A DNA stretch of 64,000 bases from Saccharomycopsis malanga (taxonomy: Eukaryota > Ascomycota > Saccharomycetes > Ascoideales > Saccharomycopsidaceae): assembly GCA_004014935.1 (NCBI GenBank), contig CP025326.1, forward strand, positions 248,001-312,000. Direction: 5' to 3'. The translations under genes and the position numbers were made by a program. Below are positions 42,062-51,281 of the stretch, one piece after another (positions within the stretch are counted from its first letter, which is position 1; the number at the start of each line of letters is the position of its first letter). A model generated the notes under the pieces. That model searched no databases and was not told the DNA's origin. It saw nothing but the letters and a program-made list of their open reading frames with translations.

Positions 42062-42382
42062 CTCACTGCTCTCGGAGAATAGAACAACAAGACTTAACAG
42101 GAACACGGGTTCGATTCTCAAGACGACAATTTTACTCGCTGCTTTTAAGGATGCTGAACGTGATTTCACAGGCAAGTGCAACTGTCTGAAACACGACCAA
42201 AGTCTAGGGCTAACTTTCCAACACAACAGGTGTTCCAGAAAAAGACGATGGGCAGCTAACAATGAACGGGACATGATTGGGTTCTCCTTACTGAAATTTA
42301 CCAAGTCTCGTTAGACATAGATAGCGCATATATACGAAATTGATATGCACAGAGCTTGAAATATATGATATTATTATTAAAG
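42062..42382 (+). mobile_element. tRNA-derived SINE, 5' end cut by an LTR
   Basis: Starts within the head (GCTCTCGGAGAATAGA). B box GGTTCGATTCT at about 42108-42118. Full body (GGCAAGTGCAACTGTCTGAA, GTCTAGGGCTAACTTTCC) and end (TTTACCAAGTCTCGTTAGAC, GCGCATATATACGAAATTG), ATT tail at 42370. Confidence 0.78.
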
Positions 42383-42384
42383 AT

Positions 42385-42670
42385 GTTTGATACTTTAGAT
42401 TATAAAATATGTTATTGGTGGTAAACATCTTTATGTTTCTAGTCCTATGATCAACTAGATACTGTAAACCCGTTATTCTCTGTTTCCATCTACATTTGCA
42501 AGCTTTGTGCCTTTTCCCATCAGTATTCATTCCCGTGTCTACACAAGTGGTGTGCAACGCTTCATTACCCTTTTATGTATTTCATCATTCTCACCACTAT
42601 GTAAGACTCTAGTTCCTCCTCAATCACAGCCCTCTTTTATCTAAATGTACAAATATTAAATAAGCATAAA
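42385..42670 (-). repeat. R2 dispersed repeat
   Basis: Minus-strand match to R2: ATTGGTGGTAAAC, TCTAGTCCTATGATCAACTAG, then CCGTTATTCTCTGTTTCCATCTAC shared with 59840-59870. 42671-42800 has nothing recognisable. Confidence 0.5.
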
Positions 42671-42800
42671 GATGTAGCTTTCATTATAATGATTAGAATA
42701 AACTAGTGAGATTGAAAAAAAGGCCTTTAATGGATCTTATGGATATTGGAGTAACCTGTGTTGAGATTTTATAATCCTGTCATTTGAAATCGTATCAACT

Positions 42801-43790
42801 ATATGTCACTTCATTTAGTCCTATGATGTGAACTTGGATGTTTTACAATTTCAATGCAACTTTGATTATCATCATATAGCTTTACATATGCTGTATGAAT
42901 ACCATTTTCTGCAAACAGTTGTTTTAATCAAAACTCTTCCTTCACAAAGTACACGTTTCGCAGCTGTAAAATATAATTCTTTTGGTTCTTCAAGATATCT
43001 TGAAATTTCACCTACGGTGTAACTACTATTCTGCCCGATTTCTTCTGAAACCAAGTTTTTCTAATTCACCGAATAGTATTCCTTTTAGTTGTGGAACCTT
43101 GAGTAACAAACGAGGTACCGCCATCCGATGCGACTTTTCGAACTTTCATTTTCCTTTTGGATACTTCCCTCTCTGAAACAGAACTGGGCATGAAACAACA
43201 CTCGTTACAAATCAACTTTAACGCATCAGATGGGTTTCTCGATAGAACAGTCTTAGTGCCTGGAATAGATTTTTTAATATGTTTCTTTCTCTTTACTTGC
43301 ACTATTAACGAACCTGATATAACCATCCACAATGGTTAAAAGATAAACAAAGCCATCTACTGATTCATGGTTAAATGGTCCACAGGCACCAATGTAAAGC
43401 AATTATAGTGGTTGGACCGATATTGACCATCACGAACTTCCACATCTACTGTAATGTCTCTACACGAGTAAAATTGTTAATAGTTAAAATAACTTATTTG
43501 ATTCACCATAACCAGCACGACCAGAGCCATCAAAATGCGACAGTTTACTCTATGCCACTTTAGCAACAACATTGAGTATAACAAAAGTCAACACTTCATC
43601 CAAAAAAAGCAGTTCGTGTGCAGTAGTTCGTTGATTATCATGATCAACTATACCAAAGTTGACTAGGGCCTCGGGAGAGCTCACAATCTGTTGTACTTTT
43701 ACAATACTACCAGTTGACGACCTATTGACTACCTGTCTCATCGCTATTTTGAAAACCAATATGCAACACAAACAAATATAAGGAGACTGT
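42801..43790 (-). pseudogene. Heavily deleted Ty5-like element remnant
   Basis: Minus-strand scraps in Pol-to-Gag order: RNase H (around 42810-42910), LTR-proximal Pol (42950-43020), the linker KRKKHIKKSIPGTK and SEREVSKRKMKVRKVASDGG (43066-43310), integrase start (43310-43420) and Gag (43480-43770, with GALVNFG-like codons). Separate deletions have joined them. No LTRs are recognisable beyond 43700. Confidence 0.6.
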
Positions 43791-43857
43791 TGTACTTGCG
43801 GGTCAGGGTTGTACAGCCTGTATTCTTCGGGTTTTTTGCTTTTGGATTGATTTACTC

Positions 43858-44196
43858 CTAATATAATATCTCATATTTCAAGCCCAGTACATATCAGTTT
43901 CGTATATACGCGCTATGTCTAAGGGGACTTGGTAAAACCCAGTGGGGAAAACCCAATCATGTCTGGTGGATCATAATAGTATATATCGGTATCTTTTCAC
44001 CCAATAGGTTGCAAAGTTAGCACTAGACTTTGGTCTAGGGTTTCAGACAGTTGCACTTGCCTGTGAAATCACGTTCAGCATTGTAAAAAGCAGAAAGTAA
44101 AAGTTTCGTCTTGGGAATCGAACCTGTGTTCCTGTTAAATCTTGTTTTTCTCTTCTCCGAGAGCTCTGACCACGGAGCCAAATGGCCCAGCGGGTA
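43858..44196 (-). mobile_element. tRNA-derived SINE, full-length
   Basis: Minus strand. A box (sense TTGGCTCCGTGG) at about 44168-44180 and B box GGTTCGATTCC at 44114-44124 sense-equivalent. Complete body and end with TACTGGGCTTGAAATATGAG-type block. The tail is a weak AT run. Confidence 0.8.
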
Positions 44197-44216
44197 GCCA
44201 TTGTTGCATCGAGTTC

Positions 44217-44339
44217 TGTTGAATAGACAATTCAAAGGAAAGTATTTTATTTATCAATCTAAAAGTACCAAAAAGAACGTTTGAGAAAAGTATCTAATTA
44301 ATTAAAAATGTCAAGTGAAAGGATTATGAAATTACAACA
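44217..44339 (+). repeat. Short LTR variant (123 bp)
   Basis: Starts TGTTGAATAGACAATTCAAAGG and ends AATGTCAAGTGAAAGGATTATG...ACAACA like the main LTR, but the centre is different and short. Flanks AGTTC and TGTTC agree in four of five bases. Confidence 0.75.
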
Positions 44340-45340
44340 TGTTCTCATGGATAACCTGGGTTAGACACGATATTCGGCGGTTGTGTTGAATGGGCTTGTG
44401 ATGTTCTTTTTTACTTCTTTTTTCTTTTATAACTCTGTCGGCGTGCTGTGCTAACTTTTGTTGCATCCTTCGACCTCAAATGGTAATGCGCCGGAAACTT
44501 CCAAAGTTTGAAAACGCTATTCGACCTTTAGTCGGACTTAATGTTGAGTGTGTGACTCTTGGGGTTCCTGGCTTTCCTGGCCGCTCCAAGCGTTAGACCT
44601 AAGGCTCTTTTTTTTTCTACTTGAATTTATTTGGTTCGGCTCATGTCATTGCAGTCTTGGCGCCATACACTTCCATGCTAGTTGATGATTAGTTTCAAAC
44701 AAGCTTGTATTAATACTCTTGTCGCTACTCCAGACTGACCTTCTGTTACAATGCTTAGCTGGTTATTTCTAGTTGTGATCTTGTTTAATTTCTTGACAGC
44801 ATTGGTTACATGTTCATTGAATTTCAAGCCAGTATCAAGTGTAACACATAAAAACTAGACTGATGCTTTATTCTGCCATTTGGGAGCTTTAAACCAGATG
44901 ATCTCCGGATCACTAGGCATTGGTTGTGTGTTCGTCGTCCAGGCTTGTTTTCTGGCTTGAAGGATCTCATGTGTTGCAATTTTTGTCCTAAGCCAAACGC
45001 ACTGGCATTCTTCAAGTCGCTTATACAAGTCTGGCAGATACAACATGAACAATAGTGACAGGAGTTAGAAGCCGTGTGGGGCTCCACAGTCGGTCTTGGT
45101 ATTCTTCTTGCTAAGGGTTGCATTGATTTGGGATTGTGTAGTGTGAGCTCAGCAGAACCATGAACTACGTCAAAAGGTATGGCGGTAGATCACGACAAAG
45201 GAAATTGTTTCTTAACATGTCTGTGCACAGTTCAAAAGGCGTTCTCGAGGTCTATAATTAGGACTGGAAGATTGGCAGCTTTAGCCTTTTGCATCTGTTT
45301 CTTCTTCATGGACCCCAATTTGAATGTAATGACGGAGACT
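44340..45340 (-). pseudogene. LINE copy III fragment
   Basis: Diverged minus-strand LINE piece. From right to left: KKKQMQKAKA, then a deletion to VLIIDLENAF followed by the same in-frame TGA as copies I and II, KLQHMRSFKPENKPG, thumb region with DTGLKFNEHV-like codons, and a terminal piece matching ISCSRQVIHEN. Several frameshifts. It begins abruptly after host-like sequence at 45340. Confidence 0.75.
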
Positions 45341-47272
45341 TTAATTTTTCCTTCATAGAACTGGCTGTTGTAATTTCATAATTCTTTCACTTGACATTTT
45401 ATTCAATTTCCTATATCACCATATATATCTATCATATATAACATAAACACAGATAGGGAGACAAATCTAGGTATTTAAATATTCAACTTTTTGAAAAACA
45501 CCTTCTTAGTCATCGCTCGGATTAATCACTTAAATTTGTATCTCGGATTAATCACTTAAATTATTATCTAGGATTAATCACTTAAATTATTATCTCGGAT
45601 TAGTCACTTAAATCAGTACAAGACTTTTCTCAGACATCCTTTGAATTACCTATTCAACACTGGCGCTCATTGAGGACAGAGGGCTTTTGTTCTGTAGCTT
45701 TCCGGCATCCACATCGACCGAAAGATTCTTCTTTCTTGTAAGCTTTTCCTTGAAGAATGTTTTGGTTGTTGTTCAGTTCCTCCTGTGATGTCCATTAGTG
45801 GCAGCATTCGTAGAAACATTTTCAGCACTTATGGTTCCCATACTATTAGCATTTCTCAAACTTTCTGATTTTGATAATCTTGTGTCCATTACCATTAACA
45901 TTATGGAACAACGCCTTGTAGTAGAGTCAAAAGGATTTGATTTCCAGTCATCGTTTTCATCACTAGATAACATGCCAAGTTTCACGAAATCCTTAGTTTC
46001 CTCTAGCAAATTGTCTGTAGAAATAAAACTGTTGTACTTTGATGAAAAATCATTGCCAAATGAATGGGCACTTTCGTTTCTGAAAAAATAGTTTGTATCA
46101 TTGAGTTTCATCTGCTGTGTACACTACTGTCAGGCTCACTGCTGCTTTCATCGCTGCCAGTGATCATGGAGGATACAAACGGCTTGTTATTAGGTTCTTG
46201 GAGCTTTTGCGTTCAATGTTGTTAGGAATATTTAGAGATGTAAAGTCGGTATTACTATGGGAGAGATTACGCAATGAATGTGGAAACCCTTCTCTAATAG
46301 GTGTAAGGAGGCGTGTTGGAGGTTGTTATCGATACTCCATTGATACGAGACATTGCTCAAATTTTGTGCTTCTTTATGATTGTTGCCTAATCTATGAGCA
46401 GAACTTTTGGGAAGTAGCACTCATTGGAGTGCTGTGTTCATCTCAACTGCTTTTTTAGTTTCTGCTGAGCTAGCAGCAGAACTCCCTGAGTTGTTTAAAA
46501 ATCCAGACTCGATGTTATCTAGATAGATCTGTCTGGCGGACGGCTTCCATTTCTAGGACAAACATTGATAGCTATGCTAAGATTATCACTTTCAATGCTC
46601 AACGTGTCGGATTGGGAGATTTTAGATATAGTGTTGAAAACCAATGGAGAACTAATAGCCGAATTGGATGATGTCAAGTCGTTGACACTAGTTCTGTTTT
46701 CAAGAAGCGATTCAAATCTAGCATCGTTTCCACCATGGTTTAAAAAATTCATCAAGCCTGAAGTGAAGACGTTATGGACTGTGACTCGTTTTGCAATAAA
46801 TAGAAATCAGACAGGTTGTTGATTGTGTCGGAGTCGCTACGGTAAATGCTTACGTCATTGTTACCAGACGTCAGAGGATAATGAAATGTGAGAATCAGGC
46901 GTAAAACTATTGGTGTGAAGCATTTGGTGAAAAAGAGCGAGAGCCCGTAGCCAAAAGAGATTGGTTATTCATATTTAAGATATTGACCCCGGAATAGATT
47001 TGGTTCAACAAGTTTCTCTTGTTCAAGTTGGGACTGTCAGTTTCATCGGTACTATTTATGACGATGATGGGATTTCCGGAAGCGCTGGAGATCTCTGATA
47101 CCTTAGGCTTGCTGTCGGAACTGTGGTGGCGGTTTCTGTTATTTGTAGCGTTGGTCGCCGCAGAGTTCCCAAAGTTCTGGTCATTGCTAGGATTAACGAT
47201 CGAGGTGTCAAAAGTCAAATGACTTGAAGTGGGCGGTGAAAACAAGTGAAAATTGTAGCTGTCGCTAGCCAT
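45341..47272 (-). pseudogene. Unidentified Ser/Asn-rich host-gene pseudogene
   Basis: Read from ATG 47272: MASDSYNFHLFSPPTSSHL, a 122-codon opening, then open pieces in shifting frames (NDVSIYRSDSDTINNLSDFY, ARFESLLENRTSVNDLTSSN, NNIERKSSKNLI, DESSSEPDSSVHS, SSDENDDWKSNPFDSTTRR) and a last piece KKNLSVDVDAGKLQNKSPLS that continues past the LTR at 45366-45659. Low-complexity Ser, Asn and Thr with acidic patches resemble a disordered regulatory protein. I do not recognise the family. At least six frame breaks. Confidence 0.55.
45366..45659 (-). repeat. Solo LTR with CTGGC duplication
   Basis: 294 bp, flanked by CTGGC at 45361-45365 and 45660-45664. Removing it rejoins an open frame (LSSMSASSMKEKLKS) across the site. 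Confidence 0.92.
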
Positions 47273-47671
47273 TTTTAGCACCGTTTTAGGTTTGAAAAAC
47301 TAAGATGTTGATTGGTTGATGAATTTAGATGGTCGCAAGTATTGCACTTGTCAATATACTCTCAGCAAACGGAATTTAATCTGTTCACGTAGAATCAAAG
47401 AAGATACTTACAATAATGAAACAGCTGGTTATCAATTTAAAAGTGCGAATTAGCGTGTAACCACATGGACTCCTAAGTAGTGGGACTACCAACTATGCGA
47501 TATACTAGACTCCAAAGATAAAACATTTATAGTGTCACTCATGCAATTCACACACCCTTGCATGCTATTGGTCTGAATACTACCCTTGCCCTCAAAAGAG
47601 GCCTTGGTAATTACGAAAAATATATGGCGATTTTGGAAGATATATCTCTATTAAGTATATAAGTAGAACAT
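47273..47671. other. Spacer upstream of the pseudogene
   Basis: No gene, LTR or SINE recognised. It may be the old promoter of the pseudogene. Confidence 0.35.
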
Positions 47672-48024
47672 TAATAATAATAATAATAATCTTATATTTC
47701 AAGCCCAGTACATATCAGTTCCGTATGTACGCGCTATGTCTAAGGGGACTTGGTAAAACCCAGTGGGAAAAAACCCAAGTGTCACAGTCATTGTAAACTT
47801 CTCGCTGGCTTTCCTGAACACCCGATGGGTTCAAAAGTAAGCACTAAACTTTCGTCTAGGTCGTATTTCAGACAGATGCACTTGCCTGTGAAATCACGTT
47901 CAGCATTGTAGAAAGCAGCGAGTAAAAGTGCCGTCTTGGGAATCGAACCCGTGTTCCTGTTAGGTCTTGTTTTTCTTTCCTCCCCGAGAGCTCTGACCAC
48001 TGAGCCAAATGGCCCAGTGGCTTG
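47672..48024 (-). mobile_element. tRNA-derived SINE, full-length with clean ATT tail
   Basis: Best-kept copy. Minus strand: head ending at the plus-strand GGCCCAGTGG, A box TTGGCTCAGTGG (about 47998-48010), B box GGTTCGATTCC (about 47940-47950), body, GGGTTTTACCAAGTCCCC, TACTGGGCTTGAAATATAAG, and a tail of six ATT units (47672-47690). No convincing target duplication found. Confidence 0.85.
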
Positions 48025-48075
48025 TTTTATATTTGTCTCTTTTTTTTATTATTGTAAGCCCAACATTATTATATA

Positions 48076-48204
48076 TGCTGAATAGGTAATTCAAAGGATG
48101 TCTCAGAAAAGTCTCGTACTGATTCAAGTGATTAATCCGAGATACTCATTTAAGTAATTAACTCGAGATATTAATTCAAGTGAAAGAATTATGAAACTAC
48201 AACA
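48076..48204 (+). repeat. LTR with internal deletion
   Basis: 129 bp. U3 with about three repeat units runs straight into TCAAGTGAAAGAATTATGAAAC, skipping R and most of U5. The junction falls on TCAAGTGA, present at both break points. Flanks ATATA and TCCCA do not match. Confidence 0.8.
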
Positions 48205-49530
48205 TCCCAAAGTTTGAAAAAGCTCTTTGACCTATAGTCGTGACTTTATTGGCATCCTTGCGGCATTCCCAAACATTTGCGTACCGGATTATCGTCATGT
48301 GTATTAAGCACAAGCCGTAATGTTTTTTCCAATATGCATTTGTCCCTGGATATACTGCTTGGTGGGATTCCTGACTCAATATTGAGTATGTCGGTCTTGG
48401 TTCGTTTGACCGCTCCAAGCGTTAGTCTTAAAGCTCTGTTCTCTGCTACTTGGATTTGTTTGGCCCTTGTCGTTGCAATCTTTGCGCCATACACTTCCAT
48501 TCCATAGTTGATGATCGGCTTCAAACAAGATTGTAACTATACTCTTGTTGCTACTCCAGACTGCCCTTTTGTCACTTTGCTTAGTTGGTTCATTCTGGTT
48601 GTGACCTTGTTTATTTTCTTGACGACGTTGTTTACATGTTCATTAAATTTCAAGCCAGTATCGAGTGTAACACCTAATAACTTGACTGTTTTGTCTTCTT
48701 GCTTAGTTCCACCATTTGGGAGCTTTAACGTAGATATTCTCCGTCTTGATGGGTCTTGGTCGTGTGTTCGTTGTCCAGGTCTGTTTTCAGGTTTGAAGAA
48801 TCTCATATATTGTAATTTTGGTCCCAAGTCGAATGCGCTGGCATTCTTCTTAGCCCATTAATTACAAACTCTCAAAGCTTTATTTAGTTGCTTTTCAATT
48901 GTGGACTGTGTTCCTTTAGCAACTAAAGTTACGTCGTCCACAAAGGTAAAAGCCTTAACTTTGACATTCTTCTCTTCTAGTGCCTCATACAAGTCTACCA
49001 GATACAACATAAACAATAGTGGCAGAAGTGGGGAGCCTTGTGGGACTCCACAGTCAGCCCTGATAATCTTTTTGCTGAAGGTACCATTGATCTTGAATTG
49101 TGTCGTGCGAGCTGAACAAATCATGAACTAAGTGGCAAAGGTATGGCGGTAGTTCTCGAGCAAGGAGCTTGTTTCTTAATAAGTCTCTGTTCACATTTCA
49201 AAAGGCGTTCTCAATGTCTATGATTAGTTCTCCGGAATGTTGACAGTTTGGGCCTTTACGTTTCTTGGCTGAGCGTAATATGCGTTTATAGCTACTATAG
49301 ATTTCTTCCGTTACTGCCACTAAACCGTCCGTTGCACAATAGCCCAGTCTTGCTCCAAACTGGTTTGGAGGAAGAGAGGTTATTTGCAAAAGTCGGTTTT
49401 GAATGACCTTTTCAAAAGTCTTTGCCATAGTGTTTATAAGGCTGATCGGTCGGTAGGCCTTTGGTACTTGATAATCCGGTTTTCCTGGTTTTGGGATAAC
49501 TACTGTCAATGAGTGTTTCCATGGATCCGG
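48205..49530 (-). pseudogene. LINE copy II, reverse transcriptase half
   Basis: Minus strand. From right: PDPWKHSLTVVIPKPG, KAYRPISLINT, NQFGARLG, IIDIENAF and TGA (49198), a short gap, then an open RT piece with DCGVPQGSPL and the intact catalytic FVDD (about 48945), and the thumb LLGVTLDTGLKFNEHV. Ends within the region after IESGIPPSS. Unlike copy I it keeps the FVDD frame and the thumb. Its 5' half lies at 51282-53383 beyond element N3. Confidence 0.82.
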
Positions 49531-49958
49531 GTGTTGTAATTTCATAATTCTTTCACTTGACATTTTATTCAATTTCCTATATCACCATATATATCAAATA
49601 ACCTCTCTTCCTCCAAACCAGTTTGGACCAAGACTGGGCTATTGTGCAACGGACGGTTTAGTGGCAGTAACGTCGCAAAAGTCGGTTTTGAATGACCTTT
49701 TCAAATATATAACATAAACACAGATAGGGAGACAAATCTCGGTATTTAAATATTCAACTTTTTAAAAAAAACACCTTCTTAGTCATCGCTCGAATTAATC
49801 ACTTAAATTATTATCTAGGATTAATCACTTAAATTATTACCTAGGATTAATCACTTAAATTATTACCTAGGATTAATCACTTAAATCAGTATCTCGGATT
49901 AGTCACTTAAATCAGTACAAGACTTTTCTCGGACATCCTTTGAATTACCTATTCAACA
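49531..49958 (-). repeat. 3' LTR of N3 with a LINE-derived filler
   Basis: LTR interrupted at 49595-49705 by a patch made of two pieces of the adjacent LINE in opposite orientations. About five U3 repeats with the CCTAGG variant, as in N1. Confidence 0.85.
49595..49705. other. Templated filler insertion in an LTR
   Basis: 49595-49672 copies LINE sequence in sense (CAAATAACCTCTC...GGCAGTAACG). 49673-49705 copies the immediately preceding LINE bases in antisense (GCAAAAGTCGGTTTTGAATG). The two source pieces are contiguous in the LINE. The patch replaces the LTR's own TCTATCATATATAATTT segment. Confidence 0.8.
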
Positions 49959-51040
49959 TGGATCATACATCCTGTAAGCTTTGTGATCTCTATCATATCC
50001 CATCATAGCACATTTCTTTAATGTTGCACTCATTTTTCCGTCCCTTAATGCGGGAGGAACAACACAGTATCCAACACAACCAAATATTCTCAAATGGTTG
50101 AGTGAGGGCACAATCCCATACCATCTAGTGAATGGAATCTCATTATCAATTACTCTCGAAGGAGTACGATTAATCAAATAGGCAGCTGTTTGGACTGCTT
50201 CAGGCCAAAATTGTACTGGAGCTTGTGCATGCAACATCAAGGTTCTTGACTTTTCGTGAATGGTGCGATGCATTCTTTCAGCCACACCATTTTGATAAGA
50301 ATGATGTGGAACGGTTAGCTCATGTCTTATGCCACGATCCTTCATGAAGTTATGTAATTTGTTATTGACAAATTCACCACCATTGTCAGTCCTAATAGCA
50401 CCACACACATAGTTTTCTCCTCTGCTGTTGAACAGTGTTTCATTATATTTCACAAACTCAATAATAGCATCAGCAGAATCAGATTTTCTCTTTAAACAAA
50501 CTGCAGTAGCAAACCTAGTGTAACCATCCACAATGGTTCAGAACTAAACTGAGCCATCAACTGACCAAAACACACAGAAACATGGATGCCAAGGCTTTTG
50601 TGTTTGTGTTTGACCACTTCTCTTATTACATACATTTCAGTTTCAGTATCAAAGATGGCAGTAGTTTTATGTGCTTGTTGGAAGTTGAAAATAACTTCTT
50701 TCACAGCAGATTCTCCATAACCAAAACGCTTCAATTCAGTAAGAAAAAAACAAGTACCAAATACTTCCGCATCGAGAGTTCGTAAAATGGAAACATTCAA
50801 AGTATCAAAAGCATCAAGCATCTGAGCAACACCAGATCCTTTTTCACTCCATTTATGATCAATAAAATCAGAGATTTTGGTCACAATGGTTAAAAGTGAC
50901 ATCTTCAACTTGACTGAGATTAAGGCAAACCAATCATGGTAGTTCTCAGAACTTTTCAATTTCTCATCCACACCAAAGTTGACTAGAGCACCAGGAGAAC
51001 TCATAACCTGTTGTAATTTCATAATTCTTTCACTTGACAT
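49959..51040 (-). pseudogene. N3 coding region: Gag piece and integrase core
   Basis: Gag piece from the ATG at 51040 in the LTR, ending at 50492. Integrase-core stretch 50531-49953 with RTDNGGEF and NGVAERMH. The two overlap by 40 nt in different frames, exactly as in N2. No protease, RT or RNase H. Confidence 0.82.
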
Positions 51041-51281
51041 TTTATTCAATTTCCTATATCACCATATATATCTATCATATCATATATATCTATGATATAT
51101 ATATTTTCAAATATATAACATAAACTCAGATAGGCAGACAAATCTCGGTATTTAAATATTCAACTTTTTAAAAAACACCTTCTCGCTCGCTCAAATTAAT
51201 CACTTAAATCAGTATCTCGGATTAGTCACTTAAATCAGTACAAGACTTTTCTCGGACATCCTTTGAATTACCTATTCAACA
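51009..51281 (-). repeat. 5' LTR of N3
   Basis: 273 bp, two U3 repeats, slightly rearranged AT run (51072-51110). Followed by LINE endonuclease sequence. Confidence 0.85.

Larger units (their letters stand above)
49531..51281 (-). mobile_element. Gag-integrase derivative N3 of the Ty5-like family
   Basis: 3' LTR 49531-49958, internal 49959-51008, 5' LTR 51009-51281. Shares both N-type junctions. Its Gag also carries the 219-bp deletion found in element B (VKLKM joined to SLLTIV), so it looks like a recombinant of a B-like 5' end and an N2-like remainder. Flanks differ (CCGGG and TATTG), and LINE sequence of the same orientation lies on both sides with about 1.4 kb missing between. Confidence 0.85.

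Noticed and set aside
42048-42314. Arg-rich frames over SINE copies, also at 44035, 47788 and 60324
   Set aside because: They recur because the SINE is repeated; frames are not kept between copies and there is no start context.
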